A stretch of 16,984 nt of DNA from CAZYCC01 sp964645985 (lineage in GTDB: Bacteria; Bacillota; Clostridia; Oscillospirales; CAG-272), in the NCBI GenBank assembly GCA_964645985.1, contig CAZYCC010000037.1:1-16984 (forward strand). The letters run 5' to 3'. Shown one piece after another: positions 7,882 through 15,126 of the stretch (the stretch's first letter is position 1; the number at the start of each line of letters is the position of its first letter). Under the pieces are notes generated by a model that had not been told where the DNA came from, did no database searches, and saw only the letters and a program-made list of their open reading frames with translations. Both the position numbers and the translations under genes were made by a program.

Positions 7882-8100
7882 GGCGCAGTCGGGGTGGAAA
7901 GGAATCGTTGCGACTGGATGCCTCGAGGGCGTGCGATCGGCGCAGGAAACCCCTCGCCGATTACCATCGACTCCGCCGATTATTCATGAAAGTCGCCGCG
8001 AGCGCACAGCGAATCTTTGTTTCCGCCGCGATAAGGATTTATCAGGAGTTCGGTTTCCCACTATCGCTGCAAACCTTATCGAGGACGACACAGCGAGGTA

Positions 8101-8130
8101 TAGCACGGCATAGCACAGCATAGCAAACCA
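8101..8130 (+). repeat. 10-base tandem repeat, three units
   Basis: TAGCACGGCA, TAGCACAGCA and TAGCAAACCA follow one another without a gap. Units 1 and 2 differ at one base, units 2 and 3 at two. The repeat runs directly into the terminator hairpin that begins at 8129. Confidence 0.65.
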
Positions 8131-8172
8131 AATCCCCGCCGAGAACGGCGGGGATTTGATTTGAGGTTTTTT
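8129..8172 (+). terminator. Intrinsic terminator downstream of hisIE
   Basis: A perfect 12-bp stem pairs 8129-8140 with 8147-8158 (CAAATCCCCGCC with its reverse complement) around the loop GAGAAC. A run of six T follows at 8167-8172 after a short spacer. It lies about 250 bases after the hisIE stop codon. The flanking A/T pairs of the stem would also give a short U-tract on the minus strand, so it may act in both directions. Confidence 0.7.
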
Positions 8173-8349
8173 CACAAGAGAAAACAAGCAGCGCGACATA
8201 TCGCCTATCAAGCCGATCTTTTTCGATGCGGAACGCGCGAAAACCATCTCGGACGGAACAAAGCAAATTTAGAATACCGATGTACGCTTTATCGGGATAC
8301 TGTTGACCGTTTCGCTTGGGTTGACGGTTTATAAGCGCTAAGGCGGCAG

Positions 8350-8371
8350 CGCCGAGTTGTCGCCGAGTTGT
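8350..8371 (+). repeat. Perfect 11-base tandem duplication
   Basis: CGCCGAGTTGT occurs twice in direct succession at 8350-8360 and 8361-8371. This looks like a small slippage duplication in noncoding DNA. Confidence 0.7.
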
Positions 8372-8476
8372 CATCGAATGTTACCAAGAAATTCACTTTT
8401 CTAGGCGATTGTCGATTGAGAGACAGGGTGAGTCGGAAGGACGGGGGCAAAATAGGGAAGTATTTTTTGATGGTAG

Positions 8477-8508
8477 CAACTATATAAAATGAAAATTTTA
8501 TATAGTTG
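8477..8508. repeat. 14-bp AT-rich inverted repeat with GAAA loop
   Basis: CAACTATATAAAAT (8477-8490) and its exact reverse complement (8495-8508) enclose GAAA at 8491-8494. In RNA from the plus strand this is a long hairpin closed by a GNRA-type tetraloop. It is not followed by a T-run on either strand, so it is not an ordinary terminator. Its AT content contrasts sharply with the surrounding GC-rich DNA. Confidence 0.65.
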
Positions 8509-8869
8509 AGGGAAGGGAAAATGGCGAAAATCGGGATTTCGGTATGAGTGAGGTCGATCGAATGAGGTCTACTGAGTGAGCGAGATAACCGCTCGCTCTG
8601 ATGAAGAAATCGCGGGTGTGATTGTGAGTCGCTCGACGCCGTGCTCGGAAAACGTCGGATTCGCCGTGACCCGTGGAAGCGCAGGAACCGAGCGAAGCGC
8701 CGGAAAAATAAAGAGCCGCGCCGAGGATCACGGTTCGTCGTGATCTGAGGGACAGGCGAACAGGACGGCGCGATGCGCTGGAGAATCGCGAGAGTTCCCG
8801 AAGAATCTTGATGCCGCCGCGCGAAGTGAAAGAATCATCGGTACGCGCCATGCGTTCTTTATGAAAATC

Positions 8870-8910
8870 TCGCGCCAAAGAGATGGCGCGATAAGTTTTA
8901 TTGATTTTTA
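8870..8910 (+). terminator. Hairpin with T-rich tail, terminator candidate
   Basis: TCGCGCCA (8870-8877) pairs perfectly with TGGCGCGA (8884-8891) around AAGAGA. The plus-strand tail to 8910 is T-rich (TTTT and TTTTT runs broken by a few bases). It could end a plus-strand transcript coming from the 8.2-8.9 kb region, or act as a second, back-up stop for the minus-strand histidine operon. Confidence 0.45.
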
Positions 8911-8911
8911 C

Positions 8912-8943
8912 AAAAAATCCCGCGATAGTAAAGCGGCGCGGGA
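8912..8943 (-). terminator. Intrinsic terminator of the histidine operon
   Basis: On the minus strand, TCCCGCG (8943-8937) pairs with CGCGGGA (8924-8918) across a 12-base loop and is followed at once by six T (8917-8912). The hairpin starts 28 bases after the hisF stop codon, so it marks the end of the histidine cluster. Confidence 0.75.
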
Positions 8944-8971
8944 GGATTTGTTATATCCTTGTGATCTGTGG

Positions 8972-9736
8972 TCATATTCGCACAGAGACACCATTATCAT
9001 GCAGTGTCTGTTTGAGGTCGGCAATGCGCACCTCGCCGAAGTGAAAGATCGACGCGGCGAGACCCGCCGAGATCTGCGGGATTTCGCGGAAAAGCGTGAC
9101 AAAGTCTCCGATTGATCCCGCGCCTCCCGACGCAATGACCGGCACGCGCACCGCTTTGATAACCGCGCGCAGCAACGGCAGATCAAACCCGCCCTTGACG
9201 CCATCGGTGTCGATTGAGTTAACGACGACCTCGCCCGCTCCCGACCCGACACCTCGCCGGATCCACTCGATCGCCTCCAGACCCGTGTCAACCCTCCCTC
9301 CCTTCGCAAAGACACGAAACTCGCCGCAGACGCGCTTGACATCGACCGAGAGAACGACACATTGATCGCCGTAGCGCTTCGCCGCCTCGCCGATGAGCGC
9401 GGGGTTACGCACCGCGCCGCTGTTTACGCTGACCTTGTCCGCGCCGCAGGAAAGCACGCGCTCAAAATCGGCAAGCGAGCCGATTCCGCCGCCGACCGTT
9501 AGGGGAATGAAGACGCGAGACGCGGTCTGCCGCAGGATGTCGGTGAAGAGCGCGCGCCCTTCGGCGGACGCCGTGATGTCGTAGAAAACCAGCTCATCCG
9601 CGCCGGCGCTCGTGTAATATTCGGCGAGGTCGACCGGCGAGGAGACGTCGGCGAGATCGGCGAAATTGACGCCCTTGACGACCCGCCCGTCTCGCACGTC
9701 AAGGCAAGGAATGATGCGTTTCGCGAGCGTGTTCAT
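8972..9736 (-). CDS. hisF: Imidazole glycerol phosphate synthase, cyclase subunit HisF
   Basis: With HisH it forms the enzyme that turns PRFAR and glutamine-derived ammonia into imidazole glycerol phosphate and AICAR (step 5). The 254-residue (beta/alpha)8 barrel has the two catalytic aspartates at Asp13 (in IIPCLDVRDGRVVKG) and Asp132 (in VLSVDVKR). The phosphate-binding glycines are in VGGGIGS at 81-87 and in the C-terminal half in VIASGGAGS. Length is normal. It is the last gene of the minus-strand histidine cluster and is followed by a terminator. The ATG at 9736 matches the family N-terminus (AKRIIPCLDV). The 24 bases before it are pyrimidine-rich and contain no Shine-Dalgarno sequence. 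It is separated from hisA by 146 noncoding bases. Confidence 0.98.
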   Translation of the reverse strand: MNTLAKRIIPCLDVRDGRVVKGVNFADLADVSSPVDLAEYYTSAGADELVFYDITASAEGRALFTDILRQTASRVFIPLTVGGGIGSLADFERVLSCGADKVSVNSGAVRNPALIGEAAKRYGDQCVVLSVDVKRVCGEFRVFAKGGRVDTGLEAIEWIRRGVGSGAGEVVVNSIDTDGVKGGFDLPLLRAVIKAVRVPVIASGGAGSIGDFVTLFREIPQISAGLAASIFHFGEVRIADLKQTLHDNGVSVRI

Positions 9737-9836
9737 AAAAATGCTGCAGAAAAGAGACGATAGAGCGGCGCCGTGGGGATCTGTGCGAAAAAATGAATGG
9801 AGTCGCTACAAATTCCTTTACACGAAGATAGGCGGT

Positions 9837-9863
9837 ATCATATTAAATTTACAATTCTGTCGA
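9837..9863 (-). promoter_or_regulatory. Possible internal promoter upstream of hisF
   Basis: On the minus strand TCGACA (9863-9858) and TATGAT (9842-9837) each match the sigma-70 consensus at five of six positions. The spacer is 15 bases, shorter than ideal. A transcript would start about 94 bases before hisF. Confidence 0.3.
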
Positions 9864-9882
9864 ATTCGCCCTCGCCGTGGAG

Positions 9883-10605
9883 TTAGTTCGTCTGCGCTTT
9901 GCAAACCTCGAGCGCGCGGCGCAAATCAAGGTCGCCGGTGTAGAGCGCTTTGCCGACGATCGCTCCGTACAAGTTGAGGTCGCGCAGCGCGGCGAGGTCA
10001 TCGAGCGTGGACACGCCGCCCGATGCAGTCAGCGAGAAGGAATAGCGCGATGACAGATCCCGATAGAGCGCGCGGTTCGCGCCGCCGAGAACGCCGTCGC
10101 GCGAAATGTCTGTGCAGATAACGCTCGACGCGCCAAGCGCTTGCAAGCGGTCGAGAAAGGCAGAACCGCTCCCGGCGCTCTCTCGCCAGCCGCGCACCGC
10201 AACCATGCCATCGCGTAGATCCACCCCGACGGCGACACGCTCTCCGTATTCTCGCAGTAGACGCGCGAGCAGCGGTTCGTCCCTGAGGGCGGCGGTGCCG
10301 AGGATCACCCGCCACGCGCCGGCATTCAAATAGCGCGCGACCGTCTCCTCGTCGCGGATGCCGCCGCCGACCTCGACTATGAGACCGCTCTCGGCGATAA
10401 TTTGCGATATGAGCGAGAAGGCAACCGGCATACCGTCGCGTGCGCCTGCAAGATCGACAAGATGCAGGTGCGTCGCGCCCGCCTCGCGGAAAGACTGCGC
10501 GAGCGCGACCGGGTCGACGCTGTAGACAGTTCGCTTGTCGTAGTCGCCGCGCAGCAGACGCACCGCGCACCCGTCGAGCAGGTCGATCGCAGGAAAAAGG
10601 ATCAT
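9883..10605 (-). CDS. hisA: Phosphoribosylformimino-AICAR-phosphate isomerase HisA
   Basis: Performs step 4 of histidine synthesis, the Amadori rearrangement of ProFAR to PRFAR. The 240-residue protein is a (beta/alpha)8 barrel related to HisF. It has the catalytic pair Asp8 (in FPAIDLLDG) and Asp129 (in GVDLRDG), and the phosphate-binding EVGGGIR at 78-84. The length is standard. The ATG at 10605 begins directly at the conserved N-terminal strand. The upstream sequence is pyrimidine-rich (CTCCTTCGCC) with no Shine-Dalgarno sequence. It lies 112 bases after hisH and 146 before hisF, in the usual order H-A-F. Confidence 0.98.
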   Translation of the reverse strand: MILFPAIDLLDGCAVRLLRGDYDKRTVYSVDPVALAQSFREAGATHLHLVDLAGARDGMPVAFSLISQIIAESGLIVEVGGGIRDEETVARYLNAGAWRVILGTAALRDEPLLARLLREYGERVAVGVDLRDGMVAVRGWRESAGSGSAFLDRLQALGASSVICTDISRDGVLGGANRALYRDLSSRYSFSLTASGGVSTLDDLAALRDLNLYGAIVGKALYTGDLDLRRALEVCKAQTN

Positions 10606-10717
10606 ATGGCGAAGGAGACGAATGGAGGACGGGACGCGAAGCGAGCGGCGAAATCATCCACGATCGAAAGAAAAGAATGAGATGTCTGAGCTCTTGAATT
10701 GTGATATTTCTGTTAAT

Positions 10718-11365
10718 CTACTGAAAATATCCACACTCTTCCCTGCCCTGCTTCACATTTTTACAGAAGTTATGCAGGATTTTCAGCCCGACCGGTCCGC
10801 TCTTCTCGGGATGGAATTGCGCGCCGAAAATGTTCTTTTTCTGTACGAGCGCGGGAATTGTGACACCGTAAGAGGTTGTCGCGGCGGTGTTTGCGGCACA
10901 CTCAACAGCGTAGAAGGAATGAACAAAATAGACAAAATCACCCTCGCGTATTTCCGCGAGGAGGGGGCAGGGTGGATCTGTGATTGTCAGCGCGTTCCAG
11001 CCCATGTGCGGGATCACAGCGTCCTCTGGGAGCGCGCCGCGCAGTGGAGCGACCCGCCCGGGAATAAACCCAAGACCCGCGTGCGTGCCGTACTCCTCGG
11101 ACCGCTCAAAGAGCAGCTGCATTCCGAGGCAGATCCCAAGAAGGGGCGTGCCGCGCGCGGCGACCTCCCGCAGCGCATTATCAAGAGAGAGCGCGCGCAG
11201 TTTGTCAGCGGCATCGCCGAAGGCGCCGACCCCGGGGAGAATCACCCGATCGGCGGCGAGGATCTCCTGCGCGCTGCCGGAGACGAGGGCCTCCTCGCCA
11301 AGCGCGCACAGAGAGCAGGTGAGCGAAAAGAGGTTGCCGACCCCGTAATCGACGACCGCGACCAT
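10718..11365 (-). CDS. hisH: Imidazole glycerol phosphate synthase, glutamine amidotransferase subunit HisH
   Basis: Hydrolyses glutamine and passes ammonia to HisF (step 5). The 215-residue class I amidotransferase has the triad Cys79 (in GICLGMQ), His185 and Glu187 (in FHPEKSG), plus the conserved N-terminus VAVVDYGVGNL. The ATG at 11365 overlaps the hisB stop codon by one base (TGATG on the minus strand), the only tight junction in the cluster, so translation is probably coupled to hisB. A weak AGGG lies nine bases upstream inside hisB. An in-frame upstream extension would run back into hisB and is unconserved. The C-terminal tail after residue 203 is slightly longer than in many HisH proteins. 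Confidence 0.97.
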   Translation of the reverse strand: MVAVVDYGVGNLFSLTCSLCALGEEALVSGSAQEILAADRVILPGVGAFGDAADKLRALSLDNALREVAARGTPLLGICLGMQLLFERSEEYGTHAGLGFIPGRVAPLRGALPEDAVIPHMGWNALTITDPPCPLLAEIREGDFVYFVHSFYAVECAANTAATTSYGVTIPALVQKKNIFGAQFHPEKSGPVGLKILHNFCKNVKQGREECGYFQ

Positions 11366-11955
11366 CAGAGAATACCCTTTGTGGACGGGATCTCGCCTGC
11401 CGCCCCCGGGTCGAGTGACACCGCTTCGCGCAGCGCGCGCCCGACGCCCTTGAACGCCGCTTCGAGGATGTGATGCGTGTTTTTCCCGCAAATCTGCCGG
11501 ATGTGTAGCGTCAGCGCGCCCTCGCGCGCCACAGCCTCGAAAAACTCCTCGGCGAGCTGCGTATCGAATGAACCCACCTTTTCGGTAGGCGGATCGAGGG
11601 CATAGGTCAGCGACCCGCGCCCCGAGAGGTCGAGCGCGACGAGGACGAGCGCCTCGTCCATTGGCAGGAGCGCGCTACCGTAGCGGCGCAGACCTCGCTT
11701 GTCGCTAAGCGTCTGCCGCAGTGCCTCGCCGAGGGCGATGCCGATGTCCTCGGTCGAGTGGTGATCGTCGACGGTCGTGTCGCCGTGGCAGGTAAGTGTG
11801 AGATCGGCGCGCGCGTGCGCCGCGAGCAGCGTCAGCATATGGTCTAGGAAGCCGATGCCGGTGTGGATGTCGGTCTTGCCCGATCCCCGCAGCCGCAGAG
11901 AGAGCGAAACGCTCGTCTCGGATGTAATCCGCTCGCGCGAAATGCAGTTGTCCAT
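11365..11955 (-). CDS. hisB: Imidazoleglycerol-phosphate dehydratase HisB
   Basis: Catalyses step 6, dehydration of imidazole glycerol phosphate to imidazole acetol phosphate, using manganese. The 196-residue protein is the single-function form with no N-terminal phosphatase domain. The metal-binding motifs are HTGIGFLDHML at 31-41, DDHHSTEDIGI at 63-73 and HHILEAAFKGVGRAL at 161-175. The ATG at 11955 gives the standard length; an in-frame upstream start at 12021 would add 22 unconserved residues. No Shine-Dalgarno sequence precedes the ATG. Its stop overlaps the hisH start by one base. Histidinol-phosphate phosphatase is therefore not supplied by this protein and must be encoded elsewhere. 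Confidence 0.97.
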   Translation of the reverse strand: MDNCISRERITSETSVSLSLRLRGSGKTDIHTGIGFLDHMLTLLAAHARADLTLTCHGDTTVDDHHSTEDIGIALGEALRQTLSDKRGLRRYGSALLPMDEALVLVALDLSGRGSLTYALDPPTEKVGSFDTQLAEEFFEAVAREGALTLHIRQICGKNTHHILEAAFKGVGRALREAVSLDPGAAGEIPSTKGIL

Positions 11956-12253
11956 AAGTTGGTAGATGAAAAGTCGAAAACACAGTGCGGCGGCGCGCTC
12001 GCGCGAGGCATAGTCGAGCAAACTTCCGTCGGCACGCCGTCAAATCTACCGCGGAAATGAAGAAGAAGCACCGGCGGAGAAGATCGCAAAACCGTTACAA
12101 ACGAGGATCCTTCCTAAAAAATGACAGCAAACTATTGATTTGCGGGCGCTCGGTGAGATGCGCGGAGGAGTTTTCGCCTCGGAATTTGCAGAAGTTGCGC
12201 TCTTCCGCGGCACTTTATCAAAAAGAATTTACGAAACCTTTTACGGCTCGCCT
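11956..12253. other. 298-base noncoding gap between hisC and hisB
   Basis: No gene is recognisable. On the minus strand a weak hairpin (GCAAA/TTTGC with a 7-base loop, near 12128-12144) is followed by a T-run, but its stem is too short to call a terminator. No clear promoter is visible. Confidence 0.5.
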
Positions 12254-13342
12254 TCATCCCGGCGCGCCGGTTCCCTTCCCTTCCCCCTCCAGAATCTCGT
12301 CGAGCACGGCGAGGAAGCGAGTCATCTGCGCGTCGCTGCCGATCGTAACGCGCAAAAAATCGCGCGTGCGAGGCTTGTCGAAGTGCCGCACGAGGATCCC
12401 CCGCTCGCGCAGCTGCGCGAGGAGGTACTTCCCCGCAAAATCGGGGTGGCGCGCGAAGAGAAAATTTGCGCGCGACGGCAGAACCTCGAACCCCCGCGCG
12501 GCAAGAGCGCGCGCGGTACGCTCACGCGTCACGGCGATGGTGCGGCAGTTCTCCGAGAAGATGTCCTGCGCGGCAATCGCGGCGATGCCCGCCGCCTGCG
12601 TCATGCGGTTGACATTGTAGGGATTTTTCGCGTTGCGCAGGCGATTAAGGTCGGCAATCAGCGCGGGATCTGCTGCGGCGAAGCCGAGCCGCCCACCAGC
12701 GAGTGATCGCGACTTGCTGAAGGTCTGTGTTACCAGCAAATTCGGGTACTCTCGCACAAGCGGCAGGCAGCTCTCCCCGCCGAAATCGACATACGCTTCG
12801 TCGACGATAACGAGGCGCGCGGGGTCATCGCGCAGCAGCTGCTCTATCTCGCTGCGCGGCAGGGCGATGCCGGTCGGCGCGTTCGGATTGGCAAGGACGA
12901 CCGTAACACCGCGCGGCAGGCGCGTGAACGCCGTAAGATCTACCGTGAAATCGTCGCGCAGCGGGATCTCCTCGCACGGGATGCCGAGCAGGTTCGCGAG
13001 GACCGGGTAAAAGCCGTAGGTAACATCCGGGAAGGCGAGATGATCGGCGAACGCCGCGAACGCGAGATCGAGCGCCTCGTCCGATCCGTTCGTCATCACG
13101 AGGCAATTGGGCGTGAGGCCATTGCCGAGGAGTGCGGCAAGCGCCTCGCGCAGTTCGGTACAGTCGGGGTCGCAGTAGAGCTGCAGCCTCCCCGCCTCGT
13201 GCGAGGCCGCCTCAACGACGGACGGCGGCGGAGGAAAAGGAGACTCATTGGTGTTGAGCTTGCACAGCCCCGCTTCTCGCGGCTGTTCGCCCGGCGTGTA
13301 CGGCTCGAGCGCGTGAAACTTCTCCCGCAGGAAGATGGACAT
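12254..13342 (-). CDS. hisC: Histidinol-phosphate aminotransferase HisC
   Basis: A pyridoxal-phosphate enzyme for step 7, which transfers an amino group from glutamate to imidazole acetol phosphate. The 362-residue fold type I aminotransferase has LNTNESPF at 29-36, the GSDEALDLAF region at 86-95 and NPNAPTG at 152-158. The cofactor-pairing Asp181 is in DEAYVDF, and the Schiff-base lysine Lys210 is in TQTFSKSRSLAGGRLGFA. The tail (EGEGKGTGAPG) is glycine-rich and probably unstructured. Length is normal for the family. HisC-like enzymes can also act on aromatic amino acids, but position in the cluster settles the role. The ATG at 13342 has no Shine-Dalgarno sequence; TATACC lies four bases upstream. 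Confidence 0.96.
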   Translation of the reverse strand: MSIFLREKFHALEPYTPGEQPREAGLCKLNTNESPFPPPPSVVEAASHEAGRLQLYCDPDCTELREALAALLGNGLTPNCLVMTNGSDEALDLAFAAFADHLAFPDVTYGFYPVLANLLGIPCEEIPLRDDFTVDLTAFTRLPRGVTVVLANPNAPTGIALPRSEIEQLLRDDPARLVIVDEAYVDFGGESCLPLVREYPNLLVTQTFSKSRSLAGGRLGFAAADPALIADLNRLRNAKNPYNVNRMTQAAGIAAIAAQDIFSENCRTIAVTRERTARALAARGFEVLPSRANFLFARHPDFAGKYLLAQLRERGILVRHFDKPRTRDFLRVTIGSDAQMTRFLAVLDEILEGEGKGTGAPG

Positions 13343-13722
13343 AAACGGTATAGAGAAATTTTAGGAAAACGCAGGTCGCAGCGGAGTACGAAATGCCCAG
13401 GGCGCTGCAACGACATCAACCGGACGAGCGGCAGCACAGCTTCACCTCGCGAGGAACGGAAGAGAAAAAACGCACTCGGAACTCAGGCGAAATCGCTGGC
13501 GTTATCGCCGGATATTGCGCGCGGATTCACGGTACTGTGTTCTCTCTTCAAATCTTCCGAAGTGTATCCGAGGGGCGCGCTCAATGCGCTGTAAGTGCGG
13601 GACTAACGCAAGGGAACGCAGAAAGTGCGCGATAAACCCGGGCGAATCACGCGCAAAGCGCGAGCAAATCCCGCAAAAATCCCTCGAATACCCCGGAAAC
13701 TTCGTGGAGAGCCCGCGCAAGG
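13343..13722. other. 380-base noncoding gap between hisD and hisC
   Basis: This is the longest gap inside the histidine cluster. It shows no recognisable gene, no intrinsic terminator and no strong promoter. Visible items are a small hairpin CGCGC/GCGCG at 13650-13662 and a perfect palindrome CCTCGCGAGG at 13445-13454. The minus-strand end near hisC is AT-rich (TAAAAT, TATACC). Confidence 0.5.
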
Positions 13723-15009
13723 TTACTCCTCTTCGCCGAGCTTTTGCGCGCGGGCAAGCACCGAGCGAGCGTGACCCGCGAGCCCTTCTTTTTCGGCAAA
13801 AGCGGCAATTTTTTGCGCGTCTTTTCGCAGAGATTCCGCAGGATAATAGGTAAACTGCGTCTTTTTGACGAAATCGTCGACCGAGAGGGGGGAGGCGAAT
13901 TTCGCACTGCCGCCGGTCGGCAGAGTATGATTTGGCCCCGCGAAGTAGTCGCCAAGCGCCTCCGGGCAGGACCGCCCGAGAAAAACCGACCCCGCGTTTT
14001 GCACTTTTTCGAGCGCGGGAAAGGGATCATCGAGGCAGAGTTCAAGATGCTCCGGCGCTATCTCGTTCGCGAGCGCGATCGCCTCGTCAAGGTCGCGCAC
14101 GAGCAGGATTTTGCCGTTTCCCTCAATTGACGCCGAGGCGATTTCCCGGCGCGGGAGCGAGGCGAGTTGGATCTCAACCTCGCGCGCAACCGCGCGCGCG
14201 AGAGGTTCGGAGGGCGTTATGAGGATGGAGGTCGCGAGGCGGTCGTGCTCCGCTTGCGAGAGCAGATCCGCCGCGAGAAGGCGCGGATCGCCGCGCTCGT
14301 CCGAGACGATGAGGATTTCGCTCGGCCCCGCGATCATGTCGATCGCGACACGCCCGAAGACCTGTCGCTTTGCTTCGGCGACGAAGGCGTTGCCCGGCCC
14401 CACGATTTTATCGACTTGCGGGACGCTGCGCGTGCCGTAGGCGAGTGCGCCGATCGCCTGCGCCCCGCCGACGCGAAAGACTCGGTTCACCCCCGCGATT
14501 CGCGCCGCGGCGAGAAGCTCTGGCATTATAGCCCCGCCCTTCGCGGGGGTCGTCATCACCAGTTCACCGACCCCGACGAGCGCCGCCGGTATCGCGTCCA
14601 TCAGCACGGTAGACGGGTAGGCGGCGGTTCCGCCGGGCACATACAGCCCGACCCGCGCGAGCGGCGTCACCTTCTGCCCAAGGACGCGCCCGTCCGGCAG
14701 ACGGAGCGTGAACCCCTCGCGCAGCTGGTTGCGGTGAAAGTCGCGTATGCGCTGCGCCGCCTCCTCGAGAATGGCAAGGAAAGACGGCTCGACCGCGGCG
14801 CACGCCGCGTCCCACTCGGCGGGGGTCACCTCAAAATGCTCGGGCGCGCCGCCGTCGAAGCGGTTTGCATAATCGCGCAGAGCGTCATCGCCGCGCGTAC
14901 GCACATCGTTGAGGATGGCGCGCACCGTTTCGGTGAGGTTCGCCGCAGAGGGCGCGGGCGGGAAGAGCTCTTCCCTGCTCTGCCCGCGATAGGTTTCAAT
15001 CGAAATCAT
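13723..15009 (-). CDS. hisD: Histidinol dehydrogenase HisD
   Basis: Oxidises histidinol to histidine in two NAD-dependent steps, the last two reactions of the pathway. The 428-residue zinc enzyme has the expected ligands Gln252 and His255 (in SQAEHD), Asp354 (in LGDYFAG) and His413 (in AGHARS). The catalytic pair Glu320/His321 is in APEHLEL. Other family blocks are GLYVPGGTAAYPSTVLM at 121-137, GPGNAFVAEAKRQVFG at 204-219 and FAGPNHTLPTGGSAKF at 356-371. The ATG at 15009 is the only sensible start. It has no Shine-Dalgarno sequence, but TATCCT lies six bases upstream, which could be a -10 box for a nearly leaderless transcript; no -35 box at 17 bases supports it. It follows hisG by 117 bases. 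Confidence 0.98.
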   Translation of the reverse strand: MISIETYRGQSREELFPPAPSAANLTETVRAILNDVRTRGDDALRDYANRFDGGAPEHFEVTPAEWDAACAAVEPSFLAILEEAAQRIRDFHRNQLREGFTLRLPDGRVLGQKVTPLARVGLYVPGGTAAYPSTVLMDAIPAALVGVGELVMTTPAKGGAIMPELLAAARIAGVNRVFRVGGAQAIGALAYGTRSVPQVDKIVGPGNAFVAEAKRQVFGRVAIDMIAGPSEILIVSDERGDPRLLAADLLSQAEHDRLATSILITPSEPLARAVAREVEIQLASLPRREIASASIEGNGKILLVRDLDEAIALANEIAPEHLELCLDDPFPALEKVQNAGSVFLGRSCPEALGDYFAGPNHTLPTGGSAKFASPLSVDDFVKKTQFTYYPAESLRKDAQKIAAFAEKEGLAGHARSVLARAQKLGEEE

Positions 15010-15126
15010 TTTATGAGGATAGAGTTTGTCTGTACCGGTGCATTCGTTCGCGAAGGTTTGTCAAATTTAGTTTTTTTGAATGAGGTCGTTCCTCTTAGCG
15101 ACCGCTTTCCCGGAGGACCGGTATCT

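Larger units (their letters stand above)
7882..8971. other. 1,090-base noncoding region between converging hisIE and hisF
   Basis: No open frame here resembles a known protein or has a plausible start site with good codon use. The region carries, from left to right, a 10-mer tandem repeat, a 12-bp terminator hairpin, a repeated 11-mer, an AT-rich 14-bp hairpin, and small GC hairpins (8575-8595; 8726-8745 with a TTCG loop). Two terminator-like hairpins lie at the right end. It is long for a simple tail-to-tail junction and could hide a small RNA or the debris of a rearrangement, but nothing proves either. Confidence 0.6.

Noticed and set aside
8498..8878. A 126-codon minus-strand open frame in the hisIE-hisF junction
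   Set aside because: Arginine- and serine-rich, no family resemblance, and it begins close to the terminator hairpin with no promoter.
11955..12021. Longer hisB start at 12021
   Set aside because: It adds 22 residues not found in the family; the ATG at 11955 gives the standard 196-residue length.
15059..15064. TTGACA on the minus strand in the hisG-hisD gap, considered as a hisD promoter
   Set aside because: No -10 box lies 16-18 bases downstream; the nearest candidate, TATCCT, is 37 bases away.
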